This document shows, piece after piece, positions 7,553-14,515 of a DNA stretch of 21,616 nucleotides (the first letter of the stretch is position 1; every line of letters begins with the position of its first letter). A program made the position numbers and the translations under genes. The stretch comes from JAGUYA01 sp043802425 (GTDB lineage Bacteria; Omnitrophota; Gorgyraeia; Gygaellales; Profunditerraquicolaceae): positions 1 through 21,616 of the forward strand of contig JAZDLA010000082.1 of NCBI GenBank assembly GCA_043802425.1. The letters run 5' to 3'. The notes beneath the pieces were generated by a model. The model saw only the letters and a list, made by a program, of their open reading frames with translations, was not told the origin of the DNA and made no database searches.

Positions 7553-7936
7553 TTGAGAAAAAAATTATCTAAAAAAGAATTAGAATATTTTAAAACCTTA
7601 ATCTTGAAAATAAAAGAGAAAGTCGTCGAGGAGATAAAGCACATTTCTGAAGATACCCTGAAGAAATCCCAGAAGGATGCCGCGGGGGATATCTCCGGTT
7701 ATACCTACCATATGGCTGATGTGGCCTCAGACGCATATGACCGGGAGTTTGCCCTGGGGATAATTTCCAGCGAAAGGGAATCAGTATACGAGTTGGATGA
7801 CGCCCTCAAGAGAATCGAAGAAGGCACATTCGGCGTTTGCCAAGATTGTAAATCCTTCATTACTAAAATCAGATTAAAGGCTGTTCCCTACGCGCGCTTC
7901 TGTCTTAAGTGCCAAGAAAGAACAGAAAAGAAATAA
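7553..7936 (+). CDS. TraR/DksA family zinc-finger transcriptional regulator
   Basis: A 127-residue protein of the DksA/TraR/YteA group, which bind in the RNA polymerase secondary channel. An N-terminal helical part of about 60 residues leads to ADVASDAYDREF, with acidic residues where DksA has its coiled-coil tip, then a C4 zinc finger: C96/C99 and C117/C120 (CQDC, CLKC) and the usual FGVCQDC..I...RL.A.P.A..C..C spacing. The start codon is TTG 7553, backed by a strong GGAGG 8 nt upstream inside the end of ileS. Finding a TraR/DksA gene between ileS and lspA is an arrangement I have seen in other bacteria. Whether it answers to ppGpp like E. coli DksA cannot be told from the sequence. Confidence 0.9.
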   Translation: MRKKLSKKELEYFKTLILKIKEKVVEEIKHISEDTLKKSQKDAAGDISGYTYHMADVASDAYDREFALGIISSERESVYELDDALKRIEEGTFGVCQDCKSFITKIRLKAVPYARFCLKCQERTEKK

Positions 7937-7951
7937 AATTTCCAATCCTTG

Positions 7952-8407
7952 ATGATCTTTATCATCACGTTGTCTATCCTTTTTTTAGACCAACTCACCA
8001 AACTCCTTGTCACTAAGAATTTATTATTAAACCAGTCTCTACCCGTAATACAGGGAATATTCCATATTACGCTGATCTATAACCGCGGGGCGGCTTTCGG
8101 CATACTCAAGGACCAGGCCCGGTTATTTATTTTTGTTTCCCTATTCGCCGTAGTTTTAATCCTGGCGGTTTTAAAGAAAAATAAATACCGAAAGTGTTCC
8201 TTTTATAATATATCTTTAAGCCTTATTTTAGCCGGTGCCCTAGGCAACCTTATCGATCGGTTAATCCGGGGGCATATAGTTGATTTTTTAGACTTTCGTA
8301 TCTGGCCGGTATTTAACCTGGCGGATTCTGCCATCACTGTTGGAGCTATTTTGTTAGGATTCTCATTATTTAAGTTAGGCAGAACCGTTAAACAAGAAAA
8401 AGGCTAA
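7952..8407 (+). CDS. lspA: Lipoprotein signal peptidase (signal peptidase II)
   Basis: An inner-membrane aspartyl protease that removes the signal peptide from lipidated prolipoproteins. It is about 151 residues and has four hydrophobic spans. Family motifs are DQLTKLLV near the N-terminus, IYNRGAAFGIL, GALGNLIDRLIRGHIVDFLDF and FNLADSAITVGAILL; the last two carry the conserved catalytic aspartates. ATG 7952 is preferred; TTG 7949 directly before it is possible and adds one residue. No clear Shine-Dalgarno is visible. The stop codon lies within the first unit of a hexamer repeat array (from 8398), so the C-terminal residues KQEKG are partly made by repeat DNA. The next gene is lgt, which does the step before LspA in the same pathway. 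Confidence 0.96.
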   Translation: MIFIITLSILFLDQLTKLLVTKNLLLNQSLPVIQGIFHITLIYNRGAAFGILKDQARLFIFVSLFAVVLILAVLKKNKYRKCSFYNISLSLILAGALGNLIDRLIRGHIVDFLDFRIWPVFNLADSAITVGAILLGFSLFKLGRTVKQEKG

Positions 8408-8471
8408 GGCTCAAGGCTAAGGCTGAATAAAATATTTACCACCTTGACCTTAACTTCGACTTCGACCTTAA
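8398..8471. repeat. Short tandem 6-bp word arrays, two opposed blocks, between lspA and lgt
   Basis: The left block (about 8399-8423) reads AAGGCT, AAGGCTC, AAGGCT, AAGGCT. After an AT-rich gap the right block (about 8441-8470) reads ACCTTG, ACCTTA, ACTTCG, ACTTCG, ACCTTA. The reverse complement of the right block (TAAGGT, CGAAGT units) resembles the left block, so an imperfect hairpin is possible. The array covers the lspA stop and nearly the whole 68-nt spacer up to lgt. Confidence 0.75.
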
Positions 8472-8475
8472 AGAG

Positions 8476-9207
8476 ATGCATCCCATAATCTGTCAAATCG
8501 GTCCTTTTACCATATATTCCTATGGCCTTACGCTGGTAGCCGCATTTTTAGTAAGTTCAGCTCTGATTATTCTAGAGGCTAAGAGAGAGAAGATTAATCC
8601 TGAGACAATCCTTAATTTTTGCTTTATAGTTTTTATCTGGGGGATTGCCGGAGCGCGCCTTTTATATATACTTGAGAATGCGGGTTATTACCTGAAAAAT
8701 CCCCTTGAGATAATTATGCTGCAGCACGGAGGGTTATCCTGGTTTGGGGGATTAACGCTGGGGACATTTTCCGGTATCGTATACCTGAAGAAGAAAAATT
8801 TAGCGGTATATAAAATCTTAGATTTAATCGTTCCCTTTGTAGCCCTGGCCCAGGCAGTAGGCAGGATCGGTTGTCTATTAAACGGCTGTTGTTTTGGCAA
8901 GGTTTCCAAATTCGGTATATATTTTCCGGCACATAACTCTCTTCTTATCCCCACGCAGATATACTCTTCTTTAGTTCTAATCTTTATATTTATGATTTTA
9001 AGATTCTTACAAAATCGACCCCACCGAGCAAGCGAAATATTCTTTACTTATCTGTTACTGTATTCGCTCAAAAGGTTCTTCATCGAATTCTGGCGTTTTG
9101 ATAACCAGATTATCTTCTTGGGATTGACGCTGTTTCAGGTTATGAGCATAGTAATATTTTTCCTCTCCTTTTTTAAGCTCCTCTTAATCAGAAGGCCCAA
9201 AGACTAA
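8476..9207 (+). CDS. lgt: Prolipoprotein diacylglyceryl transferase
   Basis: Transfers diacylglycerol from phosphatidylglycerol to the lipobox cysteine of prolipoproteins, the first step of lipoprotein maturation, in the inner membrane. The 243-residue protein has about seven membrane spans, an N-terminal PIICQIGPFTIYSYGL stretch, GIAGARLLYILEN, the HGGLSWFGG segment, the signature GRIGCLLNGCCFG (about 133-145), and a late YSLKRFFIEFWR matching the family's R-F-x-x-E-x-x-R. In E. coli-type Lgt the signature reads GRIGNFINGELFG; the cysteine-rich form here is one I recall from PVC-type genomes. The start has only a weak AAAGAG upstream. rluD begins 1 nt after the stop. Confidence 0.95.
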   Translation: MHPIICQIGPFTIYSYGLTLVAAFLVSSALIILEAKREKINPETILNFCFIVFIWGIAGARLLYILENAGYYLKNPLEIIMLQHGGLSWFGGLTLGTFSGIVYLKKKNLAVYKILDLIVPFVALAQAVGRIGCLLNGCCFGKVSKFGIYFPAHNSLLIPTQIYSSLVLIFIFMILRFLQNRPHRASEIFFTYLLLYSLKRFFIEFWRFDNQIIFLGLTLFQVMSIVIFFLSFFKLLLIRRPKD

Positions 9208-9208
9208 T

Positions 9209-10114
9209 ATGCGGGAGTATATCTATAGCGTTTCAGATAGCGATGCGGGTAAACGCCTAGATTTGTTCCTCTTGGATTTTCTCCAGAAGGAGGATCTCGG
9301 GCTTTCGCGCACCTTTATCCAAAAATTAATTCAAGACGGGAAGGTTACGATAAAAGATATACCCCTGATAAGGCCGCACCTTAAAGTAAAGGAGTCCGAT
9401 GAGATCAGGATCTGTATTGAAGATAAGAAGGCCAGTGCCCTACGTGCAGAAGATATACCTTTGGAGGTTATTTATGAAGACGAAGACCTGGCAATAATAA
9501 ATAAACATCCGGGGTTGGTGGTACATCCTGCTCCGGGAAATTATGAACATACCCTGGTGAATGCGTTGCTATCCCGTTTTAAAAAACTCTCCGATATTAA
9601 TCCGCAAAGGCCGGGTATTGTGCATAGGCTGGATAAGGAGACATCGGGCCTATTAGTCATTGCTAAAAATAACGCCGCTCACCTTTCTTTAGCCCGGCAG
9701 TTTTCTGAACACAGTATTAAACGTAAATACATTGCCCTGGTAAAAGGGAGGATGGAGTTTGATGAGAACGTAATCGAGCTGCCCATTGGTAGGCACCCCC
9801 GCAAAAGAAAAAATATGTCAGTAGGTTTTGGAAAAAAGACAAAATACGCCAAGACTTATTACCGCACTTTAAAACGAAAGGAAGATTTTAGCCTTTTAGA
9901 ATTGGAGCCTTTTACCGGCAGGACGCATCAGCTGAGGGTACACTTGGCGTTTGTGGGACACCCTATCCTAGGCGATACCAAATATGGTAGGAATAATGCG
10001 TTTAGTAGATTGGCGCTACATGCTGAGGTTATTGGCTTTATACACCCGCGTACGGAAAAATTCGTAGAATTTTTTTCCCCGTCACCCCCTGAATTCAAAG
10101 GTATGTTAAAATAA
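9209..10114 (+). CDS. rluD: Ribosomal large subunit pseudouridine synthase, RluA/RluD family
   Basis: Isomerises uridine to pseudouridine in 23S rRNA. The 301-residue protein has an N-terminal S4 RNA-binding domain (about residues 13-75, with AGKRLDLFLLDFL and RTFIQKLIQDGKVTI) and an RluA-type catalytic domain with VIYEDEDLAIINKHPGLVVHPAPGN, then GIVHRLDKETSGLLVIAKN; the catalytic aspartate is D142 of HRLD. RTHQLRVHLAFVGHPILGD and LALHAEVIGF close the domain. The S4 domain and length match RluD better than RluA; RluC is also an S4 member, so exact target sites (RluD modifies 1911/1915/1917 in E. coli) are inferred. It follows lgt after 1 nt and ends the run; a new promoter follows. Confidence 0.9.
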   Translation: MREYIYSVSDSDAGKRLDLFLLDFLQKEDLGLSRTFIQKLIQDGKVTIKDIPLIRPHLKVKESDEIRICIEDKKASALRAEDIPLEVIYEDEDLAIINKHPGLVVHPAPGNYEHTLVNALLSRFKKLSDINPQRPGIVHRLDKETSGLLVIAKNNAAHLSLARQFSEHSIKRKYIALVKGRMEFDENVIELPIGRHPRKRKNMSVGFGKKTKYAKTYYRTLKRKEDFSLLELEPFTGRTHQLRVHLAFVGHPILGDTKYGRNNAFSRLALHAEVIGFIHPRTEKFVEFFSPSPPEFKGMLK

Positions 10115-10117
10115 GAC

Positions 10118-10145
10118 TTGATTTTTATCTATGTAATGTTATAAT
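10118..10145 (+). promoter_or_regulatory. Sigma-70-type promoter upstream of the coiled-coil gene
   Basis: TTGATT at 10118-10123 and a perfect TATAAT at 10140-10145 are separated by 16 bp, directly after rluD. Predicted transcription start is about 10152, giving an AT-rich leader of about 60 nt before the ATG at 10213. Confidence 0.65.
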
Positions 10146-10212
10146 AACCACTTAAGAAATAAAGTTGTTTTCTAAAGGGTCATTATTAATATATATATTA
10201 AGAGGAGGGCGG

Positions 10213-11007
10213 ATGAGCGAGAAAATTAAATCACCCATAGCAATATTTATCGTATTAATATTAGTTTCTCTCTCTCTGGCGGGGACGGGTTTTTATCTTC
10301 TCCAACAGGAAAAGGCCAAGAATACGGAGCTTCAGCAACAGGTGGATGACCTGGCGATCAAACAAAAGGTTAGCGAGACAAAATTAGAGGAGTATAAAAA
10401 GACAATTTCCCAGATGGAGCTTAAGTCCAAAGCCTCTCAGGATAAAATTGATAGCTTGGCCGCTGACCTAAAAGCAGAAAGCGCCGAAAAAGAAAAGGCA
10501 TTAGATGATGTAAAAAAATTAACTGCTGACCTAGAAAGACAGAGAAGATTAAGTTCTGATTTAGATACTAAACTTGTTCAGGCACAGGATGATGTAGAAA
10601 AAACTCAAGCGCAGATAAAGGTTCTAGAGGGCAAAAGGGCGCAGCTAGAGATAAAGATAAAAGAATTAGAAACGCAGACCCAGAAGCTAAATGTCCAGGG
10701 CGGGGTAGACCTGGGTACGGTTGTTGTTAGCCCCGAAGGTACGCCAAGTGCGCAGACCCAGAAGTCTAAAGGATTAGAGGGTAAAATTTTGGTAGTAAAT
10801 AAAGAATATAATTTTGTAGTCATCAATTTAGGCAGTAGAGACGGCGTAAACGCCAATGATATATTCTCTGTTTACAATAATAGTAATTACATAGGCGACG
10901 TCAAGGTCAGTAAGGCCCACGACGCCATGTCTGCAGCAGATTTTCTCTCTAGCGATACAAAAAACCAGATCAGCGAAGGGGACAGGGTAGCGCAGAAGAC
11001 TGAATGA
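10213..11007 (+). CDS. Membrane-anchored coiled-coil protein with C-terminal MreC-like beta domain, function unknown
   Basis: No named family is recognised. The start is ATG 10213, with AGGAGG 5-10 nt before it; a longer frame from TTG 10165 lacks such a site. The protein is 264 residues: a short cytoplasmic N-terminus, one hydrophobic span (about 9-30, IAIFIVLILVSLSLAGTGFYLL), a long charged coiled coil (about 31-156, rich in K, E, Q, L), a low-complexity linker, and a compact C-terminal domain (about 188-264) with GKILVVNKEYNFVVINLGSRDGV, DIFSVYNN, IGDVKVSKAHDAMSAADFL and ISEGDRVAQK. This strand-rich pattern is like the small beta domains of MreC and of flagellar FlgT C-termini. Topology would put the coil and domain in the periplasm. 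The gene overlaps aroA by ATGA and precedes the mre operon, so an envelope scaffold role is a guess only. Confidence 0.85.
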   Translation: MSEKIKSPIAIFIVLILVSLSLAGTGFYLLQQEKAKNTELQQQVDDLAIKQKVSETKLEEYKKTISQMELKSKASQDKIDSLAADLKAESAEKEKALDDVKKLTADLERQRRLSSDLDTKLVQAQDDVEKTQAQIKVLEGKRAQLEIKIKELETQTQKLNVQGGVDLGTVVVSPEGTPSAQTQKSKGLEGKILVVNKEYNFVVINLGSRDGVNANDIFSVYNNSNYIGDVKVSKAHDAMSAADFLSSDTKNQISEGDRVAQKTE

Positions 11008-12365
11008 GGTTTATTTTAGTCAAGCCAGCCGAACACCGTCTGCAAGGTAAAATTTCTCTCTTAGGCGATAAATCTATAGCTAACCGGTCTATAATTATCA
11101 GCGCTATCAGTCAGGGTAAAACCACGGTTAAAAATTTTCCCGCCAATAAAGACTGCCTTACTACTATAAGGGTTTTCCGGAAATTAGGTATAAAAATAAG
11201 ACAATATTCGCAAGATAAAAATACCCAGACTATTACCGTATTTGGTAAGGGGCTACGCGGATTAAAGAAGCCGCAGGGGCCTATTTTTGCGGGTGATTCA
11301 GGGACTACCTTAAGGCTTACTTTAGGTGTCCTGGCAGGCCAGAGGTTTAGCGTTACTTTGAATGCGGGCGCGGCCCTTTCCCAAAGGCCGATGCGGCGCG
11401 TTACCGTTCCTTTGAGAATGATGGGCGCAGAAATTTCCGCGCGCCACATATCTAAAACCAAAAACCTAATACCTAATACCAAATTTGAAGAATATCCGCC
11501 GATTACAATTAAAGGTGTAGACCCCAAACCTATTACCTATAATATGCCGCTTGCTTCTGCGCAGGTAAAGTCAGCAATATTATTCGCCGGTCTTTATGCT
11601 AGAGGTACGACCAGGGTTATCGAGCCTATAAAGACGCGGGACCACACAGAGCGCATGCTGCGTTTATTTAAAGCAAGAATAAAACTGCAACAAAATACGG
11701 TAGTTATAAAAGGAAACCGAGAGCTGGTTTCCCCTGGTCAGGTCTTGATACCCGCAGACATCTCCTCAGCCAGTTTTTTTATCGTAGCCGCCACAATATT
11801 AGCGGGTTCACGGGTTTTGATAAAAAATGTGAATCTTAACCCTTCGCGCATGGGTATTATCCGGGTGCTCAAAAGAATGGGGGCGTGTATAAAAAACCAA
11901 AAAGAAAAAACAAAAATCCAAGATTATGAACCCAGGGGGGATTTGATAGTAGAGGGTAGTCCTTTAAGGGGCACGGTTATCAAAAGAGAAGAAATTCCCT
12001 CTTTAATAGATGAATTACCCATTTTAATGGTGGCTGCCTGTTATGCCCGGGGGAGAACCGTTTTCGAAGGGGCAGGAGAATTACGCGTAAAAGAAACAGA
12101 CCGTATCAGGTCTATGTCCGATAATTTAAGAAAAATGGGAGCGCATATCAAAGTCATGAATAGGGGCGGTGGGGAAAAGATTATCATTCAAGGGGCTGAG
12201 GGCCTCAGAGGTGCGTCGGTAGCAAGCTACGCAGATCACCGTACAGCCATGAGCATGATCATTGCCGCCTTAAGAGCTAAAGGCGCTACTAGGATAGATG
12301 ATGTAACCTGCATAAATAAGTCCTTCCCTAACTTTTTGAGCCTTCTTCAGACCCTTTTAAATTAA
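11004..12365 (+). CDS. aroA: 3-phosphoshikimate 1-carboxyvinyltransferase (EPSP synthase)
   Basis: Joins phosphoenolpyruvate and shikimate-3-phosphate to EPSP, step six of the shikimate pathway. The 453-residue protein shows the family marks in order: GDKSIANRSIIISAI (K23; more often GDKSISHR), GDSGTTLRL (97-105), LSQRPMRRV, ASAQVKSAILFAGLYA, TRDHTERML, PADISSASFF, DELPILMVAACYA (general-base aspartate D336), VKETDRI, and SYADHRTAMSM near the end. It is some 20 residues longer than typical, part of which is an extra stretch (HISKTKNLIPNTKFEE) encoded around a 7-bp tandem repeat at 11464-11480. The ATG overlaps the stop of the coiled-coil gene (ATGA), showing translational coupling. No other aromatic-pathway gene is nearby. 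Confidence 0.97.
   Translation: MRFILVKPAEHRLQGKISLLGDKSIANRSIIISAISQGKTTVKNFPANKDCLTTIRVFRKLGIKIRQYSQDKNTQTITVFGKGLRGLKKPQGPIFAGDSGTTLRLTLGVLAGQRFSVTLNAGAALSQRPMRRVTVPLRMMGAEISARHISKTKNLIPNTKFEEYPPITIKGVDPKPITYNMPLASAQVKSAILFAGLYARGTTRVIEPIKTRDHTERMLRLFKARIKLQQNTVVIKGNRELVSPGQVLIPADISSASFFIVAATILAGSRVLIKNVNLNPSRMGIIRVLKRMGACIKNQKEKTKIQDYEPRGDLIVEGSPLRGTVIKREEIPSLIDELPILMVAACYARGRTVFEGAGELRVKETDRIRSMSDNLRKMGAHIKVMNRGGGEKIIIQGAEGLRGASVASYADHRTAMSMIIAALRAKGATRIDDVTCINKSFPNFLSLLQTLLN
11464..11480 (+). repeat. Tandem 7-bp repeat (about 2.4 units) inside aroA
   Basis: ACCTAAT, ACCTAAT, ACC, in frame, encoding part of an extra loop (around NLIPNT) before the conserved PPITIKG strand. A second, weaker pair ACCTATT, ACCTATA stands at 11528-11541, but it encodes residues normal for the family. 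Confidence 0.65.
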
Positions 12366-12456
12366 TTAATTCAAATTTATCAGGTTTTTTAACTTTACCC
12401 CTTGAATTTTTATAAGTTCATAAAGAGGGTTTAGCGGGTGGATTGGTTTGATTTCC

Positions 12457-12482
12457 CTGCCTTCCGGCAGACAGGTAGGCAG
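12457..12482. repeat. Small palindromic GC-rich element between aroA and mreB
   Basis: CTGCC (12457-12461) and GGCAG (12466-12470) form a perfect 5-bp stem over TTCC; a second AGGCAG at 12477-12482 could pair with CTGCCT instead. It stands out in an AT-rich spacer and has no T run after it. The rest of the 232-nt spacer (12366-12597) shows no gene and no clear terminator, but does hold the mreB promoter. Confidence 0.55.
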
Positions 12483-12540
12483 TCACCCATTAAGATATTA
12501 TCTATGCCTATGAACCTAACAAAAATAAGTAACTTTTTAT

Positions 12541-12569
12541 TTGACATATGGTTTAATCTCTGTTAAAAT
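12541..12569 (+). promoter_or_regulatory. Sigma-70-type promoter of the mreB operon
   Basis: A perfect TTGACA (12541-12546) and TAAAAT (12564-12569, five of six consensus bases) are 17 bp apart. The predicted start, about 12576, leaves about 22 nt before the mreB ATG, with AAGGAG at 12586-12591 spaced 6 nt from it. This is one of the two best promoters in the window and fits steady high expression of MreB. Confidence 0.85.
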
Positions 12570-12597
12570 CCTTTACTACCATTAAAAGGAGAAGGGT

Positions 12598-13671
12598 ATG
12601 GGAAAGTTTAAAGAAAATATGAGGAGATTATTGAGTTATATGCTAGGCTTATTCTCTAATGATATGGGTATTGATTTAGGTACGGCCACGACCCTGGTTT
12701 ATGTTAAGGGTGAAGGAGTAGTTCTTTGTGAGCCATCGGTGGTAGCTATTGAAAAAGGTACATCCCATGTCCTGGCGGTAGGTGAGGAAGCCAAACGCAT
12801 GCTTGGCCGCACGCCCGGTAATATCGTGGCCATCCGGCCGATGAAAGATGGCGCGATTATTGATTTTGAGATAACCGAGGCGATGCTAAGGTATTTTATA
12901 AAAAAAGTACATCACCGCCGCGTCTTAGTCAGGCCTAGAATCGTTATCGCCATTCCTTCCGGGATTACGGAGGTGGAGCGGCGCGCGGTTAAGGATTCCG
13001 CAGAGCGTGCCGGAGCCAGAGAAGTATTTTTAATTGAAGAACCCATTGCCGCAGCTATTGGCGTAGGTTTACCTATACAGGAACCCATCGGTAATATGGT
13101 GATAGATATCGGCGGCGGGACAACCGAGATTGCAGTAATCTCGCTGGCAGGTATTGTTTTTTCCAAGTCCCTGCCGATCGGTGGAGACGAGATGGACGAG
13201 GCGATTATTGAATATCTGAAGAAAACATATAATCTTATGGTCGGCGAACGCACCGCAGAAGAGATAAAGATTAAAATCGGCTCTGCCTATCCCCTTGATG
13301 AAGAAATGAGCCTGGAGGTAAAAGGAAGGGATTTGATTACCGGGCTTCCTAAGAGCGTAACTATAACTTCCGAAGAGGTAAGGGAGGCGTTGCAGGAACC
13401 GTTGCGTGCCATACTAGAGATAGCCAAGATATCCTTAGAAAGAACTCCTCCTGAATTAGCCGCAGATTTAATTGATCACGGCCTGGTATTAGCAGGCGGC
13501 GGGGCACTGCTGAAAGGAATTGATAAGTTGATTTCTGAGGAAACGGGATTACCGGTGCATATTGCTGATGATCCCCTGACTGCCGTAGCTGTAGGCACGG
13601 GCAAGGTTTTAGATGAAATACGGTATCTGAAAAAAGTAACCGTCCCGATAAAATCCGAGATGTACTCTTAA
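12598..13671 (+). CDS. mreB: Rod shape-determining protein MreB (bacterial actin)
   Basis: Forms membrane-bound filaments that guide the elongasome along the side wall. The 357-residue protein has the actin-fold motifs: DMGIDLGTATTLVYVKG (phosphate 1, about 22-38), IRPMKDGAIIDFEITEAMLRYFI, IAIPSGITEVERRAVKDSA, FLIEEPIAAAIG, VIDIGGGTTEIAVISL (phosphate 2, about 167-182), GGDEMDEAI and LAGGGALLKG (adenosine). The ATG at 12598 is chosen for its AAGGAG; it gives about 20 residues (MGKFKENMRRLLSYMLGLFS) before the actin core, probably an amphipathic membrane-binding helix. A start at ATG 12640 would remove most of it but has no ribosome-binding site. First gene of mreB-mreC-mreD-mrdA-rodA. Confidence 0.99.
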   Translation: MGKFKENMRRLLSYMLGLFSNDMGIDLGTATTLVYVKGEGVVLCEPSVVAIEKGTSHVLAVGEEAKRMLGRTPGNIVAIRPMKDGAIIDFEITEAMLRYFIKKVHHRRVLVRPRIVIAIPSGITEVERRAVKDSAERAGAREVFLIEEPIAAAIGVGLPIQEPIGNMVIDIGGGTTEIAVISLAGIVFSKSLPIGGDEMDEAIIEYLKKTYNLMVGERTAEEIKIKIGSAYPLDEEMSLEVKGRDLITGLPKSVTITSEEVREALQEPLRAILEIAKISLERTPPELAADLIDHGLVLAGGGALLKGIDKLISEETGLPVHIADDPLTAVAVGTGKVLDEIRYLKKVTVPIKSEMYS

Positions 13672-13689
13672 CTTTTTTAGTAATAGGAT

Positions 13690-14463
13690 GTGTTGAAGTT
13701 TAAAAAGAAAACCCTACCCTACCTTGCGATCTCTGTTTCTCTGCTGATACTGCTTTCTAGCTTAACCCCTGCCGTAAGAAGACCCGTTTATTATATTTTA
13801 AAAATTCCCTTAAGTTTATTAACCTTCGCCAAACACGAAATTGGCGGAATGGTCTTCTACCACCGTAATCTTATCCAGAATAAAAGGCTTAAGAACGAGA
13901 TAGATTTACTGAGGAGTAAAATCAACACGGTCAATGAAGTTTATCTGGAGAATAAAAGGCTAAAAGATCTCCTTTCTCTTAAACAGAAATCTACATTTAA
14001 GGTAATCGCCGCCAGGATCATCGGCCGTTCAGCGGATAACTGGTCATCGCAAGTGCTGATTGATAAGGGAAGCTCTCAGGGGATCAGGCGCGGTTTGGTA
14101 GCGATTACCTATTTAGGATTAGTTGGTCGGATTATTGAGACTACAGGTTCTACCAGCAAGCTGATGCTGCTTAATGACCCGAATTTCGCAGTTTCAGCGA
14201 TAGTCCAGCGTAGCCGCCAGGAGGGGCTGGTATCCGGAACTCTTGGGAATTCTTTAATCATGAAATATCTGCCTAAGGGTGCTGATATACAGGCTTCGGA
14301 TATAGTTATAACTTCCGGCTTAACCGAGAGCTATCCTAAAGGTTTACTCATAGGAAGTGTCGTGAATATCGGGGATGAGTTTTCTGGGTTAAGCCGCTAC
14401 GCCATGATAAAACCTGCGGTGGATATATCCAGCATAGAAGAGGTATTGATAATCATACCATGA
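13690..14463 (+). CDS. mreC: Rod shape-determining protein MreC
   Basis: A bitopic inner-membrane protein that links MreB to the periplasmic wall synthases PBP2 and RodA. The 257-residue protein has a basic N-terminus, a membrane span at about 10-27 (YLAISVSLLILLSSLTPA), a coiled coil (about 55-95, LKNEIDLLRSKINTVNEVYLENKRLKDLL), then the two-barrel MreC core with VIAARIIGRSADNWSSQVLIDKGSSQGI, GLVGRI, LLNDPNFAVSAIVQRSRQEGLVSG and DIVITSGL..SYPKGLLIG. The start is not certain: GTG 13690 is followed at once by TTG 13693; AGGA at 13685-13688 is better spaced for TTG, while ATG 13688 runs into a stop. The gene follows mreB after 18 nt. Confidence 0.96.
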   Translation: MLKFKKKTLPYLAISVSLLILLSSLTPAVRRPVYYILKIPLSLLTFAKHEIGGMVFYHRNLIQNKRLKNEIDLLRSKINTVNEVYLENKRLKDLLSLKQKSTFKVIAARIIGRSADNWSSQVLIDKGSSQGIRRGLVAITYLGLVGRIIETTGSTSKLMLLNDPNFAVSAIVQRSRQEGLVSGTLGNSLIMKYLPKGADIQASDIVITSGLTESYPKGLLIGSVVNIGDEFSGLSRYAMIKPAVDISSIEEVLIIIP

Positions 14464-14464
14464 A

Positions 14465-14515
14465 CCTAGCCCTTCCTAAAATGGTAGGGGTAGCGATTGG
14501 GAGAGGAAGGGTAGG
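14465..14515 (+). promoter_or_regulatory. Hairpin that would hide the mreD ribosome-binding site
   Basis: CCTA-G-CCCTTCCT (14465-14477) is complementary to AGGAAGGG-TAGG (14504-14515): a 12-bp stem with one bulged G and a loop of 26 nt. The right arm contains the mreD Shine-Dalgarno (GGAAGGG) and ends at the base before the GTG start. The arm starts 1 nt after the mreC stop. Ribosomes ending mreC could open it, so coupling of mreD to mreC is one reading. Confidence 0.6.

Noticed and set aside
10165..10212. Longer coiled-coil protein from TTG 10165
   Set aside because: No ribosome-binding site there, while AGGAGG stands just before ATG 10213; the added residues would also spoil the short N-terminus before the membrane span.
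11111..11527. Antisense reading frame over aroA, and similar minus-strand frames elsewhere (for example 5934-6323, 3130-3507, 20549-20854)
   Set aside because: They mirror well-conserved + strand genes, have no recognisable protein motifs and no ribosome-binding sites.
11528..11541. Second ACCTATT/ACCTATA heptamer pair in aroA
   Set aside because: It encodes a PITYNMP-type stretch normal for EPSP synthase, so the repeat look is probably chance.
12366..12450. Terminator after aroA
   Set aside because: The region has T-rich stretches but no stable hairpin directly before a T run.
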